From Nocardia sp. SYP-A9097 (GTDB taxonomy: Bacteria > Actinomycetota > Actinomycetes > Mycobacteriales > Mycobacteriaceae), in the NCBI RefSeq assembly GCF_009649815.1, contig NZ_WJIC01000016.1, forward strand, positions 120,109 through 184,108: DNA of 64,000 bases, in the 5' to 3' direction. This document shows, piece after piece, positions 8,803 to 16,983 of this stretch. Made by a program: the position numbers and the translations under genes. Under the pieces are notes generated by a model that ran no database searches, was not told the DNA's origin, and was given only the letters and a program-made list of their open reading frames with translations. The stretch's first letter is position 1. Each line of letters begins with the position of its first letter.

Positions 8803-9738
8803 TCATAGAGAAAGCGTGGTACGCGTCATTTTCGCCGCTCGTCCTTTATCAGCGATCACCTGCGCCATCTTGGCGCTGGCCTCGTCGATCATCTCGTCGC
8901 CGAGCATGACCGCCCCGCGAGCTCCGCCCGCGACCGACGTATGAAAAGCGTACGCGTCCAGAATTTCCTCGGCGCGGTCGTAATCGGCCTGACGTGGGCT
9001 GAAGATCTCGTTACCGGCCGCGATCTGATCCGGATGCAGAACCCACTTACCGTCGAAACCCAGTGCGGCAGTACGGGATGCGTTGCGCCGGAAGCCGTCG
9101 ATATCGCGCACCGCCAGATACGGGCCGTCGATGGCCTGCAGGCCGTGCGCCCGCGCCGCGAGCAGGATCGTCATATAGATGTGGTGATAAGCGTCACCGG
9201 GTTCATAGCCCTCGGGCTGCTCACCGACCACCAGGGTGCGCATATTGATCGAGGCCATGAAGTCGGCCGGACCGAAGACCAGGGTCTGCACCCGCGGGCT
9301 CGCGGTGGCGATGGCGTCGATATTGCGCAGCCCGATCGCGTTCTCGATCTGCGGTTCGATACCGATGCGCCCGACCGGCAGGCCATTGGACTTCTCCAAC
9401 TGGGTCAGCAGCAGGTCCAGTGCCTGTACCTGCCCGGCATCGGTGACCTTGGGCAGCAGTAGCGCGTCGATCCGGTCACCCGCGCCGTCGACCACCGCGA
9501 TGACATCGGCGTAGGTGTGCTCGGTGGTCCAATCATTGACTCGCACAACGCGAATCTGCTCGCCCCAGCCGTCGGAGTTCAGCGCGGCCACGATATTGGC
9601 GCGCGCCTGCGCCTTGGCGGCGGGCGCGACCGCGTCCTCGAGGTCGAGGAACACCTCATCGGCGGCCAGCCCCTTGGCCTTCTCGATCATGCGGGGGTTG
9701 CTGCCGGGGACGGCCAGCACGGTACGGCGCGATGTCAT
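8803..9738 (-). CDS. CitE-like (3S)-malyl-CoA / citramalyl-CoA lyase family protein
   Basis: 311 aa member of the HpcH/HpaI aldolase and citrate lyase beta family. Visible features are SRRTVLAVPGSNPRMIEKA at the N-terminus, DEVFLDLEDAVAP (acidic metal site), LLPKVTDAG, GIEPQIENAIGL with the metal-binding Glu, and LVFGPADFMASI. An excellent GAAGGAG ribosome site precedes the ATG. No citrate lyase alpha or gamma subunits are near, so a stand-alone acyl-CoA lyase (malyl-CoA, methylmalyl-CoA or citramalyl-CoA) is more likely than citrate lyase. It is divergent from the MgtE-like gene. Confidence 0.87.
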   Translation of the reverse strand: MTSRRTVLAVPGSNPRMIEKAKGLAADEVFLDLEDAVAPAAKAQARANIVAALNSDGWGEQIRVVRVNDWTTEHTYADVIAVVDGAGDRIDALLLPKVTDAGQVQALDLLLTQLEKSNGLPVGRIGIEPQIENAIGLRNIDAIATASPRVQTLVFGPADFMASINMRTLVVGEQPEGYEPGDAYHHIYMTILLAARAHGLQAIDGPYLAVRDIDGFRRNASRTAALGFDGKWVLHPDQIAAGNEIFSPRQADYDRAEEILDAYAFHTSVAGGARGAVMLGDEMIDEASAKMAQVIADKGRAAKMTRTTLSL

Positions 9739-9810
9739 CAGTCACTCCTTCTACGTCCGCGCCCGTGGCGCGACATTTCGGGCAGCCCGGACCCACTAAC
9801 CTTGGCAGCT

Positions 9811-11136
9811 ATGGCAGCGACGAGAGTATTCGCCGCCCGGCTCGCGGGCTTGGTGGTATTGGGACCGGACGGGGAGTCTATCGGCCGCGTCCGCGACCTG
9901 GTGATCTCCATCCGCTATGACCAGCGGCAGCCGCGCGTACTCGGCATCCTCGTCGAACTGCCCACGCGCAAACGGATTTTCGTGCCGATGCTGCGGGTGC
10001 AGGCAATCGATCCGGGTGCGGTGACCCTGACCACCGGCACCATCAGTGTGCGGCGATTCGAACAGCGGGCCAGCGAGATGCTGGCCGTGGCGCAGATTCT
10101 CGACTCCACGGTACGGGTCAACGATCCGGAACTGCCGCAACTGGCGGATACCGATGTGGTGGTGGTCGATCTCGGTATCGAGCAGTCCCGCACCCGCGAT
10201 TACGTGGTCTCGCGGGTCGCGGTGCGCGAACGCCGCCGCCTGGGTGTCGGATTCGGGCGGCGCGGCGCGGTGCACGTGGTGGATTGGGGACAGGTGCGCG
10301 GGCTGACCCAGACCGAATTGAACCTGCCCGGCCAGGATGTCACCCAGTTGCTCACGCAGTTCGAGGGCATGCGGCCCGCCGATGTGGCGCATCTGCTGCG
10401 TGAATTGCCGCGCAAACGGCGTATCGAGGTGGCCGCCGCATTCGACGACGAGCGACTCGCCGATGTGGTGCAGGAGTTGCCCGAGGCCGATCAGGTGGAG
10501 CTGCTGGAACAGCTCGGTGTGGAGCGGGCCGCGGATCTGCTCGAGGCGATGGACCCCGACGACGCCGCCGATCTGCTCGGCGAATTGCCCGAGGGTGAGG
10601 CGGAATCACTACTGGCGCTTATGGATCCGGAGGATTCCGAACCGGTCCGGCGACTGCTCGAGCATGCCCCATACACCGCCGGTGGTCTGATGACCTCCAA
10701 GCCGGTGGTGCTCACGCCGGCCACCACGGTCGCCGAGGCCCTCGCCCGCATTCGCGATCCCGAGCTGACCCCGGCGCTGGCCACCATGGCGTTCGTGGTG
10801 CGCCCGCCGACCTCCACACCGACCGGTCGTTATCTCGGCTGCGTGCACTTCCAGCAACTGCTGCGCGAACCTCCGGCGAACATGGTCGGCGGCATTGTCG
10901 ACGCCGATCTGGTGCAATTGCGCCCGGAGGCCCCGCTCACCGTCGTGACCCGCTACTTCGCCACCTACAACCTGGTGTGCGGACCGGTCGTGGACGCGGA
11001 GAATCATCTATTGGGAGCGGTGACGGTCGACGATGTGCTCGACCACCTGCTGCCCGAGGATTGGCGCGAACAGGATGAGGACAACCACGACGTGCACGGC
11101 ATTCCGCTGATCGACGGCACCGGAGGCCGCGCATGA
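9811..11136 (+). CDS. MgtE N-terminal domain / CBS-pair protein with PRC barrel
   Basis: 441 aa from ATG 9811 (MAATRVFAARL); the open frame extends upstream into the divergent promoter, but that part is not conserved. The N-terminal half contains a PRC-barrel-like region (LVVLGPDGESIGRVRDLVI) repeated once, then an MgtE_N helical repeat region with DVAHLLRELPRKRR and DDAADLLGELPEGEAE, and a C-terminal CBS pair. The membrane channel part of MgtE is missing, so this is a soluble sensor-like relative (Rv1232c type) rather than a transporter. It is translationally coupled to the DUF1003 gene. Confidence 0.87.
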   Translation: MAATRVFAARLAGLVVLGPDGESIGRVRDLVISIRYDQRQPRVLGILVELPTRKRIFVPMLRVQAIDPGAVTLTTGTISVRRFEQRASEMLAVAQILDSTVRVNDPELPQLADTDVVVVDLGIEQSRTRDYVVSRVAVRERRRLGVGFGRRGAVHVVDWGQVRGLTQTELNLPGQDVTQLLTQFEGMRPADVAHLLRELPRKRRIEVAAAFDDERLADVVQELPEADQVELLEQLGVERAADLLEAMDPDDAADLLGELPEGEAESLLALMDPEDSEPVRRLLEHAPYTAGGLMTSKPVVLTPATTVAEALARIRDPELTPALATMAFVVRPPTSTPTGRYLGCVHFQQLLREPPANMVGGIVDADLVQLRPEAPLTVVTRYFATYNLVCGPVVDAENHLLGAVTVDDVLDHLLPEDWREQDEDNHDVHGIPLIDGTGGRA

Positions 11137-11720
11137 CCGACCGCACCGATAAGCCCAGCGCGCGCCAGCGCCTGGAATCGCCCCTGGAGACTCGTTTCCG
11201 CGGATTCGACTGGGACGCAGAGGCACTCGCGCGCAGCAGTGAGAAGGTCGCACGCTTCCTGGGCACCGGCCGTTATCTGGTGATCCAGACGGCCCTCGTG
11301 ATCGTCTGGATTCTGCTCAATGTGTTCGCGCTGCGGCTGCAGTGGGATCCCTATCCGTTCATCCTGTTGAACCTGGCCTTCTCCACCCAGGCCGCCTACG
11401 CGGCGCCGCTCATCCTGCTGGCACAGAACCGGCAGGACAACCGCGACCGCGTAGCACTCGAGGAGGATCGGTCCCGGGCAGCCCAGACAAAGGCCGACAC
11501 CGAATTCCTGGCGCGCGAACTCGCCGCACTGCGACTCGCCGTCGGCGAGGTGGCAACCCGTGACTATCTGCGCCGCGAGCTGGATGATGTCAAGGATGCG
11601 CTGGTCAGGTTGGAGAAACTGGCCACCGACGGCGAGATCCTCAAGGAACGGAAAACCAAGAAGAATACCGATCGCAAGAGGGCGGAGGTCGCAATTTCGC
11701 CACAGAAGGATGGCGACTAA
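11133..11720 (+). CDS. DUF1003 membrane protein
   Basis: 195 aa. Its ATG overlaps the upstream stop (ATGA), so it is coupled to the MgtE-N/CBS protein. The motif VIVWILLNVFALRLQWDPYP and the second helix LLNLAFSTQAAYAAPLILLAQNRQ are the DUF1003 signature, with two membrane helices. The C-terminal 90 residues are charged and likely coiled. A role linked to divalent-cation sensing is inferred from the operon only. Confidence 0.88.
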   Translation: MTDRTDKPSARQRLESPLETRFRGFDWDAEALARSSEKVARFLGTGRYLVIQTALVIVWILLNVFALRLQWDPYPFILLNLAFSTQAAYAAPLILLAQNRQDNRDRVALEEDRSRAAQTKADTEFLARELAALRLAVGEVATRDYLRRELDDVKDALVRLEKLATDGEILKERKTKKNTDRKRAEVAISPQKDGD

Positions 11721-11849
11721 CCGCACAAGCTGTACACAACAAGCTTACGGATGGGTAACCTGGATCACGTTGCTCCGAGCGACCGACCCAGACACCCGCT
11801 TCCAGCGGCCGTAGTCAGCGGGAACCGGCCGCACGACTGAGGGGATTGT

Positions 11850-13253
11850 GTGGTGGCGAAGAGAATATCTGCACCGGTGACAGCGTCTGCCCTGCTGATC
11901 GCGGGCCTGGTCACCGCCGGATCGGCCACCAACACCACGGTGCATACCGAGGCGCCGCAGGCCGCGCCCGAAGCACTGCTGGCCGCCGCGGCATCCGATA
12001 CCGGGGGCGGCACATCCGTCACGACCGCCTCGGATCAGACCGTCGGCCTGGTGCCCGCCGCACCCGAGGCCCCACGCAAACTCAGCGCCATGACCCCGCC
12101 CGCCGACGGCGCGCTCGGCGGCAATGTGCAGCTCCAGAACATCGCACTGCCCGGCGGCACCGGCGCACTCGGCATTCCCGAATTGGTACTGGCCGCCTAC
12201 CGCAATGCCGAACTGGCACTGGAATCCTCGACGCCCGGCTGCGGGCTGCCGTGGAATCTGCTCGCCGGCATCGGGCGCATCGAATCACTACACGCGAGCG
12301 GCGGGCGCACCGACGCCGCCGGCACCACCACCTCGCCCATCTACGGTCCGGCACTGGATGGGACGCTCCCCGGCAACGAGGTCATCAAGGCCGCCAACGG
12401 CGCCTACGTGCGCGCCGTCGGGCCCATGCAGTTCCTGCCCGGCACCTGGGCCAACTACGCCTCGGACGGCAATGGGGACGGCGTCGCCGATCCGAACAAT
12501 GTCTTCGACGCCGCGCTCGCCGCGGGCAAGTACCTGTGCTCGGGCGGCCTGGATCTACGCGATCCGGCCCAGCAACTGCGAGCGGTGTTGCGCTACAACA
12601 ACTCCATGTCGTACGCGGCCAATGTGCTCAGCTGGTCGAACGCGTACAAGACCGGCGGCATGCCCGCGCCGGTGAACATCACCGCGGACATGATCCCGCC
12701 CGGCACCCTCACCGCCGGACCGGATATGACGGTGGCGTCGGTCAATATTCCGGCCACGACCACCACCACCGACGCGCCGCCCTCGACCACCCAGGCGACC
12801 CAGACCCAGGTGATGATCACCATCCCCGGCCTGCCACCCATTCCCTGCGGCATCTTCTGCCCCGCACCCGTCGTGCCCGTGAATCCCTGTGAGACCGTGA
12901 AACTTCCGGCCACCGAGGTGAACCCGGACGCCAAGCCCGAGGACGGCCTGCAGACCGGCGAACAGGACAAGGCCAACCAGAACAAGGTCGAACAGCTCGG
13001 CCCCGACGGCAAGCCGATCGAGCAGACCACCACCTGTACCCAACCGCAGCAACAGGATCCGGCCGCCCAGCCCCAGGGCCGGCAGCCGAATCCCGAACCC
13101 GCCCAGCCCGCCAGAACCGACGAGCCCGCACCCGCGGCCCCCGTCGACCCGGCCCCGGAATCGGTCGACCCGACCACCCCGGCCCCCGGCATCACCCTCC
13201 CCTTCGGCATCACCATCCCGCTGCCCGCCCCGGCAGCCCCCGCCGTCCCGTAA
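11850..13253 (+). CDS. Secreted lytic transglycosylase with Pro-rich tail
   Basis: 467 aa. N-terminal signal peptide (ISAPVTASALLIAGLVTAG), then an SLT/MltB-like catalytic domain with LLAGIGRIES (catalytic Glu near residue 148), YGPALDG, GPMQFLPGTW and NNSMSYAANVL, cleaving peptidoglycan glycan strands. The last ~180 residues are rich in Pro, Thr and Gln, likely a wall-spanning linker. The GTG at 11850 or 11853 follows a GAGGGGA ribosome site. It corresponds to Rv1230c. A paralogue follows immediately downstream. Confidence 0.88.
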   Translation: MVAKRISAPVTASALLIAGLVTAGSATNTTVHTEAPQAAPEALLAAAASDTGGGTSVTTASDQTVGLVPAAPEAPRKLSAMTPPADGALGGNVQLQNIALPGGTGALGIPELVLAAYRNAELALESSTPGCGLPWNLLAGIGRIESLHASGGRTDAAGTTTSPIYGPALDGTLPGNEVIKAANGAYVRAVGPMQFLPGTWANYASDGNGDGVADPNNVFDAALAAGKYLCSGGLDLRDPAQQLRAVLRYNNSMSYAANVLSWSNAYKTGGMPAPVNITADMIPPGTLTAGPDMTVASVNIPATTTTTDAPPSTTQATQTQVMITIPGLPPIPCGIFCPAPVVPVNPCETVKLPATEVNPDAKPEDGLQTGEQDKANQNKVEQLGPDGKPIEQTTTCTQPQQQDPAAQPQGRQPNPEPAQPARTDEPAPAAPVDPAPESVDPTTPAPGITLPFGITIPLPAPAAPAVP

Positions 13254-13264
13254 TCCTTTGCAGC

Positions 13265-13300
13265 CGTTACCCCTCGAGCCCGAGGCCCAAGGGGTTACAG
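13265..13300 (+). terminator. Probable terminator after first transglycosylase
   Basis: Nested inverted repeats just after the stop: ACCCC...GGGGT outside and CCTCG-AGCC-CGAGG inside. It lies before the long leader of the second transglycosylase. The stem is imperfect, so confidence is moderate. Confidence 0.45.
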
Positions 13301-13489
13301 TTGTCTGCCGACGCACCTTTCGTCCGTTTTGCCGGGAGTCCAAGGCTTGCCCGTTGACCCTCTTTCCATAATCGAATCATCAAGATTGATTACGAAGCAG
13401 TAACGGAACGGTCTCGAATGATGTAGCGTGGCCCTCACTGCGTCAAACGGTTTCGCAAAGAACCGCCGGCAATGGAGGGTCAGCACCAA

Positions 13490-14359
13490 GTGGGACGTCA
13501 CCGTAAGCCCCCGGTTCCGACGATTCGACGCGGATCGGTCATAGCCCTCACCAGTCTCGTACCCGCGGGCCTCGCCACCGTCACCGGTGCGTCCGACGGC
13601 AATCTCATCGGCGGCCTCACTTCCGCTCTGCAGCACCAGTTTTCGCCCGAGGCCGACGAAGCCCTACCCAGACCCGAGGTGGCCGCCGCGCCGGTCGCCG
13701 CCCCGGAACCCATACTCCGCGAGGCCAAACAGGTTGTCCCCGTTGGTCCTCCGATTGTGAAGACGGTCGCGCTACCCGAAGGCCGGGTGCCCGCCGCCCT
13801 GCCCGCCGGTCCGATCGGCATGCCGGGTATCGCCGAGAACGCCTATCAGAACGCGGAACGCATTCTGGCCCTGGAGAATCCGGCCTGCGCCATGCCGTGG
13901 TCGCTGCTCGCCGGTATCGGCCGCGTCGAATCCACGCACGCCTTCGGCGGTAAAGCCGACGCGGACGGCAATCCGATCAACCCGGTCTACGGCCCCGTCC
14001 TGGACGGCAGCCTGTGGGGCAACAATGTCGTGCACGACACCGACGGCGGTGAACTCGACGGCCTCGCCGGTTACGACCGCGCCATCGGCCCCATGCAGTT
14101 CCTCCCGCAGACCTGGCGGCACTACGGGGCCGACGGTAACGGCGACGGCATCGCGGACCCGCAGAACCTCTTCGACGCCGCCCTCACCGCCGGTAAATAC
14201 CTGTGCTCGGGCAATCTCGATATGCGCGATCCGGCCCAGCAGACCCGCGCCATCCTGCGCTACAACAACTCCATGGCCTACGTCGCCAACGTGATGGCCT
14301 GGGAGACGGCGTACGGGACCGGCGTCGCCCCCGGAGCCTCGCAGCTGCCCCGCATCTGA
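13490..14359 (+). CDS. Second lytic transglycosylase, paralogue of upstream gene
   Basis: About 289 aa. The GTG at 13490 is preferred because GGAGGG lies 10 bases upstream; the ATG at 13472 overlaps that ribosome site. A hydrophobic segment (GSVIALTSLVPAGLATVTGA) looks like a signal peptide or anchor. The catalytic domain shares LLAGIGRVEST, YGPVLDGSLWG, AIGPMQFLPQTW and RYNNSMAYVANVMAWE with the preceding gene, showing tandem duplication. It lacks the Pro-rich tail. It has its own roughly 230-bp upstream region, so regulation may be separate. Confidence 0.88.
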   Translation: MGRHRKPPVPTIRRGSVIALTSLVPAGLATVTGASDGNLIGGLTSALQHQFSPEADEALPRPEVAAAPVAAPEPILREAKQVVPVGPPIVKTVALPEGRVPAALPAGPIGMPGIAENAYQNAERILALENPACAMPWSLLAGIGRVESTHAFGGKADADGNPINPVYGPVLDGSLWGNNVVHDTDGGELDGLAGYDRAIGPMQFLPQTWRHYGADGNGDGIADPQNLFDAALTAGKYLCSGNLDMRDPAQQTRAILRYNNSMAYVANVMAWETAYGTGVAPGASQLPRI

Positions 14360-14390
14360 GGACACGCGCACGAACTCCTATTCTTTCCTT

Positions 14391-15527
14391 ATGCCAGTGG
14401 TAACGGAATCGGATGTGCGGGGCGCGCTCGCGAAGGTGAACGACCCGGAGATCCGGAAACCGATCACCGAATTGGGCATGGTGAAGAGTGTCGAGGTCGG
14501 CGCGGACGGCAGGGTCGAGATCGTGGTCTACCTGACCACCTCGGCGTGCCCGATGAAGGGCGCGATCACCGAGCGGGTCACCAAGGCCGTCAATGACGTA
14601 CCCGGCGTGGGTGCGATCAATGTGACCCTCGATGTGATGAACGACGAGCAGCGCACCGAGCTCCGCAAGAAGCTGCGCGGCGACAATGCCGAACCGGTCA
14701 TCCCCTTCGCCCAGCCCGGTTCGCTCACCCGCGTGTACGCCGTCGCCTCCGGTAAGGGTGGCGTCGGAAAGTCCAGTGTCACCGTGAATCTCGCGGCCGC
14801 CATGGCCGCCAAGGGCCTGTCGGTCGGCGTGCTGGACGCCGATATCTACGGTCACTCGGTACCGCGCATGCTGGGCACCGAACAGCGCCCCACCCAGGTG
14901 GAGCGAATGATCATGCCGCCCGTCGCCCATGACGTGAAGGTCATCTCGATCTCCATGTTCACCCAGGGCAACACCCCCGTGGTGTGGCGCGGGCCGATGC
15001 TGCACCGCGCACTGCAGCAGTTCCTCGCCGACGTGTTCTGGGGCGATCTGGACATCCTGCTGCTGGACCTGCCGCCCGGCACCGGTGACGTCGCCATCTC
15101 CCTGGCCCAGTTGATCCCGAACGCGGAGATCCTGGTCGTCACCACCCCGCAGCTGGCCGCCGCCGAGGTCGCCGAGCGCGCGGGTTCCATTGCGCTGCAA
15201 ACTCGTCAGCGCATCGTGGGCGTGGTGGAGAACATGTCCTGGCTGGACCTGCCCGACGGTTCCCGCATGGAGCTGTACGGCTCCGGCGGCGGACAAACCG
15301 TGGCGGACAACCTGACCCGCGCGGTCGGCGCGAATGTGCCCCTGCTGGGCCAGATTCCGATCGAACAGGAACTCCGCGAATCCGGCGACAAGGGCACCCC
15401 CATCGTCCTGAGCGCCCCCGAAAGCGCCTCCGGCAAAGCCCTCCTGGAGATCGCCGACAAACTGGCGGTCCGCCGCCGCGGCCTGGCAGGCATGTCCCTG
15501 AGCATCGACACCACCCGCCACCTGTAA
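14391..15527 (+). CDS. mrp: Mrp/ApbC/NBP35-family P-loop ATPase, iron-sulfur carrier
   Basis: 378 aa. N-terminal MIP18/DUF59 domain (about residues 3-80), then a ParA-like NTPase with the deviant Walker A ASGKGGVGKSSVTVN near residue 120 and VLDADIYGHSVPRML. It is proposed to assemble or carry Fe-S clusters. Notably, the CxxC pair that binds the bridging cluster in many ApbC proteins is absent: the site reads ENMSWLDLPDG. The M. tuberculosis Rv1229c homologue, from memory, also lacks it. It ends at a strong hairpin. Confidence 0.93.
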   Translation: MPVVTESDVRGALAKVNDPEIRKPITELGMVKSVEVGADGRVEIVVYLTTSACPMKGAITERVTKAVNDVPGVGAINVTLDVMNDEQRTELRKKLRGDNAEPVIPFAQPGSLTRVYAVASGKGGVGKSSVTVNLAAAMAAKGLSVGVLDADIYGHSVPRMLGTEQRPTQVERMIMPPVAHDVKVISISMFTQGNTPVVWRGPMLHRALQQFLADVFWGDLDILLLDLPPGTGDVAISLAQLIPNAEILVVTTPQLAAAEVAERAGSIALQTRQRIVGVVENMSWLDLPDGSRMELYGSGGGQTVADNLTRAVGANVPLLGQIPIEQELRESGDKGTPIVLSAPESASGKALLEIADKLAVRRRGLAGMSLSIDTTRHL

Positions 15528-15539
15528 ACAAACAGACCC

Positions 15540-15596
15540 GGCCCGGCCGAAATCAGTCCTCGCAGTTCGATTTAAACGACTGAATTCCGCCGGGCC
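15540..15596 (+). terminator. Terminator-like hairpin after mrp
   Basis: 19-nt arms (15540-15558 and 15578-15596) match at 17 positions when one is reverse-complemented, with a 19-nt loop, starting 13 bp after the mrp stop. A candidate factor-assisted or intrinsic terminator; no T tract is obvious. Confidence 0.55.
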
Positions 15597-15637
15597 GAAC
15601 TGTGTCCGCGCCCGGGTCGGCACCTAAGCTCGGGAGC

Positions 15638-16087
15638 ATGCTCACGCTGCTTCTGTATGTGCTGATCGTCGGCTTGGTGGCCGCATTGCTGTTCCTGGTC
15701 GTCAGTGCGCTGTTCGGACGGTCGGAGGAGCTCGGGCCGCTACCGGAGGGAACCACGGCCACCGTGCTGCCGGCCGAGCGGATCAGCGGTGCGGATGTGC
15801 GGGCCCTGCGCTTCCAGCAGGTGGTGCGCGGTTACAAGGCCGGTGAGGTCGATTGGGCGCTGACTCGGCTCGCGGCGCGAATCGACGAACTCGAATCGCA
15901 GCTGGCGCACGCGGTCTCCGGCGATCAGCGGTTGGAGGTCGTCGTCTCCAATGGTGCGGCATTGCCCGCTGAGACGCCCGTACCCCGCCGCGTGGCACCG
16001 GAGCCGACCTCCGATGTGGCCGCGCCATTGCCGGAGGTGCTGCCGGGGCACACCGACGACGCCTCCGCCGAGCCGGGTGCCCGATGA
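15638..16087 (+). CDS. DivIVA-domain-like membrane protein
   Basis: 149 aa from ATG 15638. A single N-terminal membrane helix (LTLLLYVLIVGLVAALLFLVV) is followed by DVRALRFQQVVRGYKAGEVDWALTRLAARIDELES, which follows the DivIVA N-terminal pattern (hydrophobic hook, then RGY and a short coiled coil), then a variable Pro/Ala-rich tail. It corresponds to Rv1209 in position and layout. Its stop overlaps the tag start (ATGA). Wag31-like proteins organise polar growth; a similar role here is inference. Confidence 0.8.
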   Translation: MLTLLLYVLIVGLVAALLFLVVSALFGRSEELGPLPEGTTATVLPAERISGADVRALRFQQVVRGYKAGEVDWALTRLAARIDELESQLAHAVSGDQRLEVVVSNGAALPAETPVPRRVAPEPTSDVAAPLPEVLPGHTDDASAEPGAR

Positions 16088-16650
16088 CCGAGCCGAGCGA
16101 CGGCAAGATCCGCTGCGGCTGGGCCGACGGGTCACAGCTGTACCGGGACTATCACGATCGGGAGTGGGGCCGCCCGGTGCACGGGGATGACGCGCTGTTC
16201 GAGCGGGTGTGTCTGGAGGCATTCCAGTCGGGTCTGTCGTGGATCACGATTCTCAGGAAACGCCCGGCCTTCCGCGCGGCCTTCGACGACTTCGTGATCG
16301 AGCGGGTGGCGCGTTTCGGTGACGCGGACGTGGAACGCCTCATGGCCGATCCGGGCATAGTTCGCAATAGCGCCAAAATCCACGCCAGCATCCACAATGC
16401 GCGGGTCACACAGGATCTCGGCAAACCCCTGGACGAGCTGCTCTGGTCCTTCGCCCCGACGCATGGAAAGCGGCCACGCGCGATGGCCGATGTGCCCGCC
16501 GTCACTGCCGAATCCACCGCTCTCGCAAAAGAACTGAAGCGACGCGGATTCAAGTTCGTCGGGCCCACCACTGCGTACGCACTCATGCAGGCGACCGGGA
16601 TGGTAGACGATCACATCGCCGATTGCTGGGTGAATGTCGGGACTCCCTGA
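16084..16650 (+). CDS. tag: DNA-3-methyladenine glycosylase I
   Basis: 188 aa. Removes 3-methyladenine from alkylated DNA in base excision repair. Signatures are CGWADGSQLYRDYHDREWG at the N-terminus (zinc Cys and the Tag hallmark YHDREWG), FERVCLEAFQSGLSWITIL, and a C-terminal DDHIADCW contributing zinc ligands. The length equals the family norm. It is coupled by ATGA overlap to the DivIVA-like gene and is syntenic with Rv1210. Confidence 0.95.
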   Translation: MTEPSDGKIRCGWADGSQLYRDYHDREWGRPVHGDDALFERVCLEAFQSGLSWITILRKRPAFRAAFDDFVIERVARFGDADVERLMADPGIVRNSAKIHASIHNARVTQDLGKPLDELLWSFAPTHGKRPRAMADVPAVTAESTALAKELKRRGFKFVGPTTAYALMQATGMVDDHIADCWVNVGTP

Positions 16651-16722
16651 GCGCCACAACGGTCGGTTTTTGGAACTCAGGTACCCGCCCCGATCCGCGA
16701 TAGGGAAGAATGGTCATGGTGT

Positions 16723-16745
16723 AGCCCGCCACATGTCGGCGGGCT
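16723..16745. terminator. Hairpin between tag and DUF3117 gene
   Basis: Perfect 8-bp stem AGCCCGCC / GGCGGGCT with a 7-nt loop in the 165-bp gap. It could terminate tag transcription or sit in the leader of the small downstream gene. Confidence 0.4.
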
Positions 16746-16815
16746 GCCTGGTTGGTGACAACTGGAGTTCCATGAAAGTGCGCAGAAATCCGCGCAGATC
16801 TGGAGGGAGCAGAGG

Positions 16816-16983
16816 ATGGCGGCCATGAAGCCCCGCACCGGGGACGGTCCCCTCGAGGCAACCAAGGAAGGGCGTGGAATCGTCATGCGGGTTCCACTCG
16901 AGGGTGGCGGGCGTTTGGTCGTCGAGCTCACACCGGAGGAAGCTGCGGCACTGGGTGACGAACTCAAGAGTGTCACCAGCTAG
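16816..16983 (+). CDS. DUF3117 small protein
   Basis: 55 aa reading MAAMKPRTGDGPLEATKEG at the N-terminus and ELTPEEAAALGDELKSVTS at the end. This matches the strongly conserved actinobacterial DUF3117 family (Rv1211 in M. tuberculosis), always near tag or the glycogen genes. An excellent GGAGGGAG ribosome site lies 6 bases before the ATG. The function is unknown; the small size and conservation suggest a structural or regulatory protein. Confidence 0.93.
   Translation: MAAMKPRTGDGPLEATKEGRGIVMRVPLEGGGRLVVELTPEEAAALGDELKSVTS

Noticed and set aside
8803..9738. Citrate lyase beta subunit
   Set aside because: No alpha, gamma or accessory citrate lyase genes are nearby; a stand-alone acyl-CoA lyase is more plausible.
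9517..9810. Upstream extension of the MgtE-N/CBS gene
   Set aside because: It overlaps the citE-like coding region on the other strand; ATG 9811 starts the conserved part.
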